Below the pieces are notes generated by a model. That model saw only the letters and a list, made by a program, of their open reading frames with translations. It did no database searches and was not told where the DNA came from. A stretch of DNA of 64,000 nt, taken from CAXMST01 sp963790085 (GTDB taxonomy: Bacteria; Actinomycetota; Thermoleophilia; Solirubrobacterales; 70-9). A program made the position numbers and the translations under genes. Position 1 is the first letter of the stretch. Every line of letters begins with the position of its first letter. The DNA lies in contig CAWBNH010000011.1 in the NCBI GenBank assembly GCA_963790085.1, positions 1-64,000 of the forward strand, in the 5' to 3' direction. Of the stretch, positions 25,057 through 36,909 are shown in pieces.

Positions 25057-26040
25057 TCAGCCGGCGGCTTCCCCGGCCGTGCGACCGCCGGCGATCCGCG
25101 CCCGCGGGTGGGTCTCGAAGTAGACGCTCTTGATCTCGTCCGCCGAGAGGTGGGTGTAGATCTGCGTCGTGGCGACGTCGGCGTGGCCGAGCATCTCCTG
25201 AACCGAGCGCAGATCGCAGCCACCCGACAGCAGGTGGGTGGCGAAGCTGTGACGCAGGGTGTGCGGGCTCATCTTCTCGCCCAGGCCGACGGCGCCGGCG
25301 CGGCCGCGGATGATCTTGTAGAGCCCCTGCCGGCTCAGTGCCCCGCCCCGTTGGTTGAGGAACAGCCCGCGCTGGTCGGAGCCGGCTGCGATCGCCGGCC
25401 GGCCGTCTCGCAGGTAGCGTCGTAGGGCCGACGTCGCCTCCCGGCCGAGGGGAACGATCCGCTCCTTCGACCCCTTGCCGTAGGCGCGCACGAAGCCGCG
25501 CTCGAGGTCGATGCTGCCGAGCTCGAGGTCGACCGTCTCCGAGGCCCGCAGGCCGCAGCCGTACATCACCTCGAGCAACGCCCGATCGCGGAGCTCGGCC
25601 GGATCGCTCCCGGCGACGCTCTCGAGCAGCCGCTTGACCTCCGAGTAGCCGAGCACCTTGGGCAGCGACTTCTCCTTCCGCGGCGGCCTCAGGTTCGCGG
25701 TCGGATCCCCCTTGACCAGATCGCCGCGGCGCAGGTGCCGGTAGAAGGAACGAAGGCAGGCCGTCTTGCGATTCAGCGTCGCCGCCGATGCGGCCGGACG
25801 GCCTTCGCCGCGGGCGAGGCCCGCCAGGAAGTCGGCAACGTCGGCGGCCTCGACCTCGGTCGCATCGAGGTCCCGCTCGGCCAGGAAGCTGCCGTACTGC
25901 AGCAGATCGGTCCGGTAGGCCGAGAGCGTATTGCGCGCCAGGCCGCGCTCGAACTCGAGGTAGGCGATGAAGTCGAGCAACAGCGCCTCGAAGCGGGCAT
26001 CGGGCAGGGCCCGCTCGATCTCTTTCTGCGCGACGGCCAC
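25057..26040 (-). CDS. xerD: Tyrosine recombinase XerD-like
   Basis: A 327-residue site-specific recombinase for chromosome dimer resolution. The N-terminal SAM-like domain (FIAYLEFERGLARNTLSAYRTDL) is followed by a catalytic domain with Arg in YGCGLRASE, HTLRHSFATHLL, GHADVATTQIY and the Tyr nucleophile in QIYTH. It is in the housekeeping series, not the integrated element, so it is the chromosomal enzyme. I chose GTG 26040; a GTG at 26103 right after the preceding stop would add 21 Arg-rich residues and is also possible. Confidence 0.88.
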   Translation of the reverse strand: MAVAQKEIERALPDARFEALLLDFIAYLEFERGLARNTLSAYRTDLLQYGSFLAERDLDATEVEAADVADFLAGLARGEGRPAASAATLNRKTACLRSFYRHLRRGDLVKGDPTANLRPPRKEKSLPKVLGYSEVKRLLESVAGSDPAELRDRALLEVMYGCGLRASETVDLELGSIDLERGFVRAYGKGSKERIVPLGREATSALRRYLRDGRPAIAAGSDQRGLFLNQRGGALSRQGLYKIIRGRAGAVGLGEKMSPHTLRHSFATHLLSGGCDLRSVQEMLGHADVATTQIYTHLSADEIKSVYFETHPRARIAGGRTAGEAAG

Positions 26041-26103
26041 GAACCCGGTTTCACGGCCGAGGCCCCGCTCCCTGCCGCTGCAACGGGGCCTGCGCCTCCG
26101 CAC

Positions 26104-27171
26104 TCACGTGGCCGCGGGCCCAGGCGGGGCCAGCAACCGGACGAGGGCGCGGCCGGCCGCGAGCGGCGCCGCGAAGAACAGCCCGTCCTCGCCGAGGTCA
26201 CGTCCCATCGTCCGCCGGGGCAGCCCGCTGGCCGCGTAGCGGTCGAGATCGGCATCCTCGAAGGTCACTGCATGGCGCTCGCCGCAGGCATCGACGAGCT
26301 CGTCCGGTCCCTCGCCGCTCCCGCGTCCGCCGGGCCAGAGCTCGTCCGCGTCAGCCGGCGCCGCAACCCGAACGCCGCCGAGCAGCAGATCGAGCACCGA
26401 GCGCGTGTGGTGGCTGAGGCCGCGATGGCGGGGCCGGGGGTCGCCGGCGGAGAGCCGTGGCGCCAACACGGTCGGCAGGCCGAGGGCGAGGCCGACGTGC
26501 GCCGACTCCAGCGCCGCCATGCCCCCGTGTCCATAGCGGGTCGCCGATCCGAGGATGCCCGGGCCGGGTGCGGCGATCACTGCCTCCCAGCCGAGCTCGT
26601 CGGCCGCCGCGTGCAGGGCGCCGGCGAGGCTGATCGCCTCGATCTCGCCGCCGAAGCACGGCGCGACAGTGATCTGGCCGGCGAGCAGGCCACGCTCCCG
26701 CAGGCTCCCGACATCGCGCGAGAAGGAGCCCGGCAGGGCCCCGCCGGCAGTCTGCACGTAGCCGACCCTCAGGCCCGGGCGGAGCTGCGCGGCCGCCCAG
26801 CACGAGGGCGCCAGATGCCCGTGCAGCGGCAGCACGAGCAGCGGCGGCCTGTGCTTCGGGCGGACCGGGGCCTCGGCCGGGGCCTCGATCGGGGCGACCG
26901 GGTGCTGAAGCGACGTGTAGTTGAGCTTCATCACGTGCGTGCCGGCCGACGCCGCGCCCCCCGCCAGCCCTCTGGTCAGGTTGACGTGGACGATGTCGAG
27001 GCCCCCCGAGCCGAGCCCGAGGTCGACGGCCGAGGTGTTGACGACCACCTCGTCACCGGGCTCGCAGGGGCCGACGAGGCCCCGGTCCGCCCAGGCCGCG
27101 CGTCGCTCGCCGTCAACCTCGACCTCGAGCGGCCCGGCCGCAACCACGATCCCGCGCCTCAGCTTCAGCAA
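26104..27171 (-). CDS. DUF3866 family protein
   Basis: A 355-residue protein of the actinobacterial DUF3866 family, function unknown. Diagnostic segments are HVMKLNYTSLQHPVAPIE, LPLHGHLAPSCWAAAQLRPGL, and PGPGILGSATRYGHGGM. The alternation of beta-like and glycine-rich segments suggests a metabolic enzyme, but no catalytic motif is established. The stop of the upstream M20 peptidase gene overlaps its start by seven bases. DUF3866 commonly sits next to xerD in these genomes. Confidence 0.85.
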   Translation of the reverse strand: MLKLRRGIVVAAGPLEVEVDGERRAAWADRGLVGPCEPGDEVVVNTSAVDLGLGSGGLDIVHVNLTRGLAGGAASAGTHVMKLNYTSLQHPVAPIEAPAEAPVRPKHRPPLLVLPLHGHLAPSCWAAAQLRPGLRVGYVQTAGGALPGSFSRDVGSLRERGLLAGQITVAPCFGGEIEAISLAGALHAAADELGWEAVIAAPGPGILGSATRYGHGGMAALESAHVGLALGLPTVLAPRLSAGDPRPRHRGLSHHTRSVLDLLLGGVRVAAPADADELWPGGRGSGEGPDELVDACGERHAVTFEDADLDRYAASGLPRRTMGRDLGEDGLFFAAPLAAGRALVRLLAPPGPAAT

Positions 27172-28280
27172 GCCGTCGCCGCCTCCTCGACCGCTGCCAG
27201 GCAGACCGCCAGCATCCGATCGAGCTCAGCGGCCTCGACGCTCTCGTCCGGCGTGTGGTTCGCCCTCGTGCCGTTGGCCAACAGCAGGGCCTCGTAGCCC
27301 TGCAGGCGCAGGGCGTTCGCATCGCTGCCGCCCCCGGTCGAGATCTCGACCGGTTCGATCCCGGCGCGCGCCAGCGCTCTGCGACCGACCGCGAGCGAGC
27401 GTTCGTCGGGCAGCACGCGGTAGCCGCGAAACAACTCGGAGACCTCGATATCGACATCGCAGCGGCGCTCGCCCGCAGCCCACTGGCAGGCCTCGATCAT
27501 CGCCATCAGGACCTCCTCGGCGCGCCCCGGCTCGATCCCTCGGGCCTCAGCGTCGAGCCGGCACGAGCCGGCGACGACATTGGGCGCGCTGCCACCCTCG
27601 ATCAGGCCGACGTTGGCGGTGGTCTCAGGATCGATGCGGCCAAGCTTCATTGCGGCGACGGCGGCGGAGGCCGCCTCGATCGCGCTGTGACCCGCCTCCG
27701 GCGCGAGCCCGGCGTGGGCCTCGACGCCGCGAAAGTCGGCGATCAGCCGCTTGTAGGTCGGCGCGGCGGTGATGATCTCGCCGATCGGCGTCGCGTGATC
27801 GAGCACGAAGCCGTAGTCCGACCGCAGCCGGCTCACGTCGAGGGCGTGCGCCCCCCGCAGCCCCTGCTCCTCGGCGACCGTGAACAGCAACTCGATCCCG
27901 ATCGGCGGCGGTGGCCCCGCGGCCGCGCGCGCCGCGATCTCGATCAGGACCGTGACCGCGGCCTTGTTGTCGGCACCGAGGATCGTCTCGCCGGCGCTGC
28001 TGAATACGCCGCCTTCCTCGACCACCTCGATCGGCCCCTCGTGCGGGACGGTGTCGAGGTGGGCGGCGAACAGCACCCACCCCTCGCCGCTGCCGGCGAC
28101 GCGACAGAGCAGGTTGCCGGCGCCCGCTTGCGCCGCCTCGGCGCGGTCGTCCTCGGCGACCTCGAGACCGAGGGCGGTCAGCTCGGCCGTGACCGCGTCG
28201 GCCACCGCGCGCTCGTCGCCGGTGATGCTCGGGATCTCGCAGAGCCGGGCAAAGCGCTCGTACATCCTCTCCTCGCTCAC
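27165..28280 (-). CDS. M20 family metallopeptidase (tripeptidase PepT-like)
   Basis: A 371-residue zinc peptidase. Metal ligands are visible in FAAHLDTVPHEG, ETILGADNKAAVTVLIE and the catalytic EEQG in FTVAEEQGLRGA, with a final His in TRANHTPDE. The family removes N-terminal residues from small peptides. The dimerisation lid spans about residues 180-290. It overlaps the start of the DUF3866 gene by seven bases. Confidence 0.88.
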   Translation of the reverse strand: MSEERMYERFARLCEIPSITGDERAVADAVTAELTALGLEVAEDDRAEAAQAGAGNLLCRVAGSGEGWVLFAAHLDTVPHEGPIEVVEEGGVFSSAGETILGADNKAAVTVLIEIAARAAAGPPPPIGIELLFTVAEEQGLRGAHALDVSRLRSDYGFVLDHATPIGEIITAAPTYKRLIADFRGVEAHAGLAPEAGHSAIEAASAAVAAMKLGRIDPETTANVGLIEGGSAPNVVAGSCRLDAEARGIEPGRAEEVLMAMIEACQWAAGERRCDVDIEVSELFRGYRVLPDERSLAVGRRALARAGIEPVEISTGGGSDANALRLQGYEALLLANGTRANHTPDESVEAAELDRMLAVCLAAVEEAATAC

Positions 28281-28428
28281 CGCAGGGAATCTAGATGCTC
28301 GGGTCTCCCTGCCGGCGTCGGCCTCACTCCTCCCCGACGGCGGGCAGACGGCGAGATGCGAGTTCGGTTGATCTATTCGACCTTTCTCGCAGCTCGCGGC
28401 CGCGAGCCCGAGGAGGTGCAGCTCAGCG

Positions 28429-30141
<1,713 letters not shown>

Positions 30142-30236
30142 CTGACAGCAGCGAGTCTAGCCTCCGACGGGACGGAACCGGGAGGGCTCGGAGGCCCCGC
30201 GCCCGCCGATTCCGCGATTTGCGCGGAAGTCCCGGA

Positions 30237-31076
30237 TCAGGGCCGGCGGCCGACAGCGTCCAGCGATCGCAGCAGCGGCAGGCGCTCGATCGCCTCCGAG
30301 ATCGAGCGGAACTCGCCGTACGCGGTGAGCGCCACGATCACCGCCAGCGCGACGAGCCGCGCCTCGTCACCGAGCGTCACCAGCAGCGCCACGCCCGCCA
30401 GCGCGCCGATCAGGTTCGCACCGGCGTCGCCGAGCATCGCCCGCTCACGCAACGTCAGCGCCGCGCCGACGATCACCGGCCCGATGAAGACGCCGAGCAG
30501 CTCGACCGGGTAGACCGTCCAGGCACCGATCATCAGCCCCCCGAGCAGCAGGAAGAAGGCCTTCTCGACTCGGCCGGGCCGGAGATCGAGGAGGTTGAAG
30601 AGGTTGGTGGCGAGCAGCAGCAGCGCGAGGTCCGCGAGGTAGTCGAGCGACTCGCGCCCCCGCCCGGAAACGGCGAACGCGGCGAGCCCGAACGCGGCGA
30701 CCGCCTTGATCGCGCCGGTCGAGAGCCGGCCGGAGGCCAGCGCCCGCGCGTGGCCGCGCCAGCCTCGTGGAGCGTCGCTGTCGTGGCCGCGACCGAGCAT
30801 GTCGTCGAGCAGGCCGAGCAGGGCGACCCCGAGGATGAACCCCAGCCACCGCAGGAGCTCGGGCTCGAGCAGGTCGAGGTCGGCGCGATCGTCGAGCAGC
30901 GCCAGCGGGGCGAGGGCGATCAGCGAGACCGAGACCAGCAGCGCACCGAGCGGAAAGGCCGGCGCTCGGCCGCGCCAGTTCTCGGCGGTCAGACCGGTGC
31001 GGATCATGTCGTCACACCAGGGCGGCATCACGGCGGCGGCCAGCGCCAGGGAGAGCGCGAGCGCGATCAGGCTCAC
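30237..31076 (-). CDS. MraY/WecA-like polyprenyl-phosphate glycosyltransferase family membrane protein
   Basis: A 279-residue multi-helix protein of the glycosyltransferase 4 superfamily. It keeps signature elements: NWRGRAPAFPLG, the double Asp in LGLLDDMLGRG, LLATNLFNLLDLRPGR, and LGDAGANLIGALAG, which resemble the metal- and prenyl-binding loops of MraY. About nine hydrophobic segments are present. The stop of steB overlaps its start by four bases. The place among cell-division and envelope genes suggests a role in envelope sugar-lipid synthesis, but the substrate is unknown. It is shorter than typical MraY. Confidence 0.7.
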   Translation of the reverse strand: MSLIALALSLALAAAVMPPWCDDMIRTGLTAENWRGRAPAFPLGALLVSVSLIALAPLALLDDRADLDLLEPELLRWLGFILGVALLGLLDDMLGRGHDSDAPRGWRGHARALASGRLSTGAIKAVAAFGLAAFAVSGRGRESLDYLADLALLLLATNLFNLLDLRPGRVEKAFFLLLGGLMIGAWTVYPVELLGVFIGPVIVGAALTLRERAMLGDAGANLIGALAGVALLVTLGDEARLVALAVIVALTAYGEFRSISEAIERLPLLRSLDAVGRRP

Positions 31077-31954
31077 GGCGCGATCGGCTGCCCGGACGGC
31101 GGGCTGATCAGCTCCGGCAGGAAGCGATCGGCGCCCGGCTTGATGCCGTAGTCACCGTCGGCGCCGAGCAGCGAGAAGACCGTCGCGACCCGGCCGGCCA
31201 CGAGATCGACGTGGTCGACGGTCGCGATCCCCGCGTCGCGGAAGGCCTGGAGCGAGCTTGGCTCGACGTCGGTCCGCTCGACCGCGACTGTGCCCGCCGC
31301 GCGGCCGCGGGCGCCGTCCGAGAGGCCGTTGAGCAGCGCCGTGGTGTTCGCTTCGTCCTTGGGGTCGAGATCCTCTGGGACCGCACCCGTGAAGACGACC
31401 CGGTCGACGTCGTCGAGAGTTCCGCTGAAGCGGGAGAAGAGCGTCCCGCGCAAGTCGGTGACCAGCTTGCTGCCACCGACGAGCCCGCCGCCGGCGGAGC
31501 GGCCGAGGCGCTCGAGGTCCTCGCCGCCGCGCCGCGCCCCGGCGAAGCGGGGGCCCGCAGCCGCCGCCAGGGCGCCGGCATCGGGCGGGACCTCGACCAC
31601 CGCCAGGGCGTCGACCGACGCGCCGGCGGGCTCGACCGCGGACTCGATATCGGCGACCGTCTCTTCGTCGAGGTCACTGAAGCCGATCACCGCGATCGAG
31701 GAGCCGGCGAGACGACCGGCGACCAGCGCCGGATAGACCCGCTCGCCGAAGTCGCGCTCGCGACCGACCTCCGCCTCGAGGTCGTCGACCCGGGCCGTGG
31801 CGTCGTCGAGGTCGCTGCGGAGGCTGGCCTCGAGCTCCTGCGAGGCCGTGGAGACGACGTCGTCGGCGAGGCCGACGCCGATCAGGATCCCGATCGCGAG
31901 AGCGATGAAGACCGCCACCAGCGACGCTGCGTGGTATCGACCGCTGTAGCCCAT
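31073..31954 (-). CDS. steB: SteB/MctB family protein
   Basis: A 293-residue protein with an N-terminal membrane helix (AASLVAVFIALAIGILIGVGL), a short coiled coil (SQELEASLRSDLDDATARVDDLEAEV) and a mixed alpha/beta extracytoplasmic domain (SSIAVIGFSDLDEETV...). This is the layout of MctB, named a copper transport protein in mycobacteria, and of SteB, a corynebacterial partner of SteA in cell separation. The 28-base gap from steA and overlap with the next gene support joint expression. Confidence 0.8.
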   Translation of the reverse strand: MGYSGRYHAASLVAVFIALAIGILIGVGLADDVVSTASQELEASLRSDLDDATARVDDLEAEVGRERDFGERVYPALVAGRLAGSSIAVIGFSDLDEETVADIESAVEPAGASVDALAVVEVPPDAGALAAAAGPRFAGARRGGEDLERLGRSAGGGLVGGSKLVTDLRGTLFSRFSGTLDDVDRVVFTGAVPEDLDPKDEANTTALLNGLSDGARGRAAGTVAVERTDVEPSSLQAFRDAGIATVDHVDLVAGRVATVFSLLGADGDYGIKPGADRFLPELISPPSGQPIAP

Positions 31955-31981
31955 CGTTGGCGAAGCCTCCCGGGCGCGCCG

Positions 31982-33178
31982 CTAGACGCCCAGCGCGTCC
32001 TGGATCTTGAGCCAGAGCAGCTCGGTGACGTTGTCCAGCGCCGGCGAGGCGATCACGACGATCACCAGCAGCACGACGAACGCCGCCAGGAACATCGCCA
32101 CTCCGGGAGCGCCGAGCCCAGGCCGGTAGAGACGACTGACCCCCTTCGCATCGACAAGCGTCTCGCCGACGCGCAGGCGGGTGAGAAAGGTCGACGACAT
32201 GCCCGCGCGGTTCTTGTCGAGGAACTCGGTCAGGTTGAAGTGGGCGCCGACGGTGACGATCAGGCTCGCGCCGCGCTCGTGGGCGAGCAGCATCGCCACG
32301 TCCTGACTGGTGCCGGCCGCCGGCACGACCACGTGCTCGAGGCCCAGCTCCTGAAGCCGCTCGCGGCCCGGCGCCCGTCCGTCGGGGTAGGCGTGAACGA
32401 TCAACTCGGCTCCGGTCGCCAGCGCCTCGTCGCTGGCCGAGTCCATGTCGCCGAGGATCACGTCCGGCCTGAAGCCGATCTCCAGAACCGCATCGGCGCC
32501 GCCGTCCACGGCGACGATCAGCGGCCGCACGTCGCGGATGTAGGCGCCGAGCGCGGCCAGGTCGTCACGGTAGCCCGGGCCGCGCACGACGAGCAAGGCG
32601 TGCCGATCCCAAAACCGGGTCCGGACCGGTGGGAAGTCGATCTCCCCGGTGAGCAGCTCGCTCTCCTCGCGGACGTGCTCGATCGTGTTCGTCGCGAACG
32701 CCGCCAGCGCCCGGTCGACCCGTTCGCGCTCTTCAGCGAGACGGCTCACCATCTGCGACTCGCTGAGCCGCTCACCCCCGGCAAGCTGCTCCCCATCGGC
32801 CAGCAGCGTGGCGCCGTCGATCTCGACCGCGTCGCCGTCGGAGAGCAGCGCGAACAGGTCCGCCTCACCGAAGTCGATCAGTGCAACGCCCGCCTGCAGG
32901 AGCAGCAGCGGGCCGACGTTCGGATAGCTTCCGGTCGAGCTCGGGGAGTTGTTGAGCACCGCGACGACGCCGGAGGCCGCGAGGTCCTCGGCGGCGATCC
33001 GGTCGAGGTCGGCGTGGTCGATGACCGCGATCTCGCCTGGGGTCAGCTTCTTGACGAGGTCCTTGGTCCGCCTGCCGAGCCGCACCCTGCCGGCGATCAG
33101 CCCGCGCTGCTGCCGTGCCGGCCTGGCGCCCGGCGCTCGGCGACGCGTGAAGCGTCGCGCTCTGCTCCGCGTTTCCAC
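31982..33178 (-). CDS. steA: SteA-like cell division protein
   Basis: A 398-residue protein resembling SteA, a cytokinetic-ring component with a thiamin-pyrophosphokinase-like fold. It has IDHADLDRIAAEDLAASGVVAVLNN, RGPGYRDDLAALGAYI and VDGGADAVLEIGFRPDVILGDMDS, the aspartate-rich pocket of that fold. A C-terminal membrane helix (GVAMFLAAFVVLLVIVVIAS) anchors it, leaving the last residues outside. It lies directly before steB, as in corynebacteria. Confidence 0.85.
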   Translation of the reverse strand: METRSRARRFTRRRAPGARPARQQRGLIAGRVRLGRRTKDLVKKLTPGEIAVIDHADLDRIAAEDLAASGVVAVLNNSPSSTGSYPNVGPLLLLQAGVALIDFGEADLFALLSDGDAVEIDGATLLADGEQLAGGERLSESQMVSRLAEERERVDRALAAFATNTIEHVREESELLTGEIDFPPVRTRFWDRHALLVVRGPGYRDDLAALGAYIRDVRPLIVAVDGGADAVLEIGFRPDVILGDMDSASDEALATGAELIVHAYPDGRAPGRERLQELGLEHVVVPAAGTSQDVAMLLAHERGASLIVTVGAHFNLTEFLDKNRAGMSSTFLTRLRVGETLVDAKGVSRLYRPGLGAPGVAMFLAAFVVLLVIVVIASPALDNVTELLWLKIQDALGV

Positions 33179-33232
33179 GCTGTCGATTATGCGCCAATAC
33201 CGTCCCGACGAGGATCCGCCGAGCCGAGTTGG

Positions 33233-34914
<1,682 letters not shown>

Positions 34915-34975
34915 CGCCCCAGTGAATTAGCAGCGGCGACCGACGGATTCGCCCCGACGGGGCGCAAGCTGTCGG

Positions 34976-35839
34976 CTACTGAACCAGGCGGCCGAACTTG
35001 TCGCGGATCCGCTGGTAGAAGCTCTGGCCCTCGAACTGAGCCAGCCGGGCAAGCCCGTCGCGGAAGCGAACCTCGATCTCCGAGCGCGGCTCGAGCTGGC
35101 CGTGGGGGACTCCGTCGAAGGCGACGTCGACCGGATCGCGGTCGCTCAGATTGTGAACGTGGAGGACGTCGCCCGGTGCGACGACGAGCGGCCGGGTGGT
35201 GAGCGTGTGCGGCGCGATGAAGCTGACCACGTACCCCTCGACCCCCCACGCCAGGATCGGCCCTCCGTTCGCCAGGTTGTAGCCGGTCGAGCCGACCGGG
35301 GTGGCGGCGACCAGCCCGTCGCAACGGACATGGCCCACCTCCCGACCGCCCAGGCGATAGGAGAGCTCCGCCACGCGATGATGGGGACGTCGGGTGAAGG
35401 AGACGTCGTTGAGCGCCGGGCTCAGGCCGTCGCCTAGGGACGCGAGCAGGCCCGGCAGCTCGATCACCTCGAAGTCGCCTCCCAGGGCTCGCTCGAGACC
35501 GCTCTCCAGGTCCGCCGACTCGGTCGCGGCGAGGAAGCCGACGGTGCCGTAGTTGATCCCGAAGACGGGAACGCCCGTCCCGGAGAAGTAGCGCAGGCAA
35601 CGGAGGATCGTGCCGTCGCCGCCGAGCGCGAGACAGACGTCGAGGTCGGTCGGCAGGCGCTCAACCACGGTCATGCCCTCGGCGCCGGGACCGTACTTGT
35701 TCAGCTCCGTCGTCGAGATGATCAACTCACAGTCCACCGCCTCCGCTGCCTGACGCGCCGCGGCAAGCCCGGGAGCCGTCTGCGGGGGGTTCGAATGCGA
35801 GACGAACGCCGCCCGCTTGATCCTTCGCTCGTCGCTCAC
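34976..35839 (-). CDS. nadK: NAD kinase
   Basis: A 287-residue NAD kinase making NADP from NAD. It shows ALGGDGTILRCLRYF (the GGDG motif), FGINYGTVGFLA, ALNDVSFTR and the catalytic region CDGLVAATPVGSTGYNLANGGP. The GTG start overlaps the tlyA stop (GTGA), so the two are coupled. The order tlyA-nadK-recN is a conserved actinobacterial block. Confidence 0.95.
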   Translation of the reverse strand: MSDERRIKRAAFVSHSNPPQTAPGLAAARQAAEAVDCELIISTTELNKYGPGAEGMTVVERLPTDLDVCLALGGDGTILRCLRYFSGTGVPVFGINYGTVGFLAATESADLESGLERALGGDFEVIELPGLLASLGDGLSPALNDVSFTRRPHHRVAELSYRLGGREVGHVRCDGLVAATPVGSTGYNLANGGPILAWGVEGYVVSFIAPHTLTTRPLVVAPGDVLHVHNLSDRDPVDVAFDGVPHGQLEPRSEIEVRFRDGLARLAQFEGQSFYQRIRDKFGRLVQ

Positions 35840-36618
35840 CGGGTCTCCTCGGCAACGAGCTCGGCCAGGCCCGCAACCGGCTCGCCTTGTCCAAGCAGCA
35901 GGAAGACCTCCCGGTTCCCCTTCGGACCGGCGACCCCGGCGGCGGCGGCGCCCTTCGCGGCCAGGCCCAGCCCGGCGGCGGCGGCGGCCACTCCCATCAC
36001 CGCGTCGCGCCGGTCGGAAGGATCGCGGACCACGCCGCCCCTGCCGACCCGCGACCGGCCGAGCTCGAACTGCGGCTTCACCATGGCCAGGATCTCGCCC
36101 TCCGGCGCGAGCAGGACCGACAGCGGCGCGAGCACCTTGGCGAGCGAGATGAACGAGACGTCGATCGTCACGAGCTGCGGGGCAAAGGGCAGGTCGCCGG
36201 CGCCGAGCCGGCGCGCATTGACCCCCTCGAGCACGGTCACGCGGGGATCGTTGCGCAGCCCCCAGTCGAGCTGGCCGCGGCCGACGTCGACGGCGACCAC
36301 GGCGGTGGCGCCCCGCCGCAACAGGCAGTCGGTGAAGCCCCCGGTCGAGGCGCCGACGTCGAGGCACGCCCTGCCCTCGACGGCCGGGCCGAGTCGATCG
36401 AGGGCGGCCTCGAGCTTGAGTCCGCCCCGGGAGACGTAGGTGCGCCCCGTCTCGATCTCGATCGCGAGCCCCTCGTCAACGAGCTGCCCGGGCTTCGCCG
36501 CCCGCTCGCCGCCGACGCCGATCCGGACCAGCCCGGCCCTGATCGAGGTCGCGGCCGCGGACCGGGTGGGCGCCAGGCCCCGCTCGGTCAAGACGGTGTC
36601 GAGTCGCCGTCGCGCCAT
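35836..36618 (-). CDS. tlyA: TlyA family rRNA (cytidine-2'-O)-methyltransferase
   Basis: A 260-residue protein with an N-terminal S4 RNA-binding domain (RRRLDTVLTERGLAPTRSAA...) and a FtsJ/RrmJ methyltransferase domain with CLDVGASTGGFTDCLL as motif I, DVGRGQLDWGL, and the catalytic lysine in MVKPQFELG. TlyA proteins 2'-O-methylate 16S and 23S rRNA and set capreomycin sensitivity in mycobacteria. The ATG at 36618 gives the natural S4 start. It is the promoter-proximal gene of the tlyA-nadK-recN run. Confidence 0.92.
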   Translation of the reverse strand: MARRRLDTVLTERGLAPTRSAAATSIRAGLVRIGVGGERAAKPGQLVDEGLAIEIETGRTYVSRGGLKLEAALDRLGPAVEGRACLDVGASTGGFTDCLLRRGATAVVAVDVGRGQLDWGLRNDPRVTVLEGVNARRLGAGDLPFAPQLVTIDVSFISLAKVLAPLSVLLAPEGEILAMVKPQFELGRSRVGRGGVVRDPSDRRDAVMGVAAAAAGLGLAAKGAAAAGVAGPKGNREVFLLLGQGEPVAGLAELVAEETR

Positions 36619-36737
36619 CGGGCAAAAGTAGCGGCAACGGCCGCCCGGGTCGCGCCGGGTATCGGTTCCTGTTAGCGAGCGCCCGGCCGACCGGTGCCGA
36701 CGGCGTCCGGCTCCTTCACCGAGTGTGATCGGCATCA

Positions 36738-36766
36738 CAGACACCGCGTACATTCGTTCGTATAGT
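36738..36766 (+). promoter_or_regulatory. Vegetative-type promoter for a small RNA candidate
   Basis: CAGACA (36738-36743) and TATAGT (36761-36766) are separated by exactly 17 bases, matching four and five of six consensus positions of a SigA-type promoter. No coding gene follows on this strand before the terminator at 36842. Expected start of transcription is near 36773. Confidence 0.55.
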
Positions 36767-36772
36767 CCCGCC

Positions 36773-36870
36773 AAGACTTAGCGACTTGCTCGAGAGTAGG
36801 TCGCCTTCCCAAATACATACTCTCCTCCCTGTACCCCGAAGACGCCCCGCAACGCGGGGCGTTTTCGTTT
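36773..36870 (+). ncRNA. Candidate small RNA between tlyA and dxs
   Basis: About 98 bases lie between the promoter and a strong intrinsic terminator, with no reading frame of note. The 5' part can form GCGAC(36781)...GTCGC(36800). Alternatively GAGAGTA (36792-36798) can pair with TACTCTC (36818-36824), so two exclusive folds are possible. The stretch CTCCTCCCT (36822-36830) resembles an anti-Shine-Dalgarno sequence and could bind message leaders, as in C-rich actinobacterial small RNAs. I do not recognise a known family. Confidence 0.5.
36842..36870 (+). terminator. Rho-independent terminator
   Basis: A nine-base-pair perfect stem, ACGCCCCGC against GCGGGGCGT (36842-36850 and 36854-36862) with a three-base loop, followed by TTTTCGTTT. 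The T-run is only on the plus strand, so it ends a rightward transcript and does not serve the minus-strand dxs gene. Confidence 0.8.
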
Positions 36871-36909
36871 CTCGGCGCTCCGGTCCCGCCTACGCGATCG
36901 AGTCCGGCC

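Noticed and set aside
25057..26103. XerD-like gene considered as the integrase of the left-hand element
   Set aside because: It is 19 kb away inside the housekeeping series and looks like the chromosomal Xer protein, not a phage integrase with an arm-binding domain.
36842..36870. Hairpin considered as the dxs terminator
   Set aside because: The T-run lies only on the plus strand; on the minus strand the stem is followed by TCTTCGGGG.
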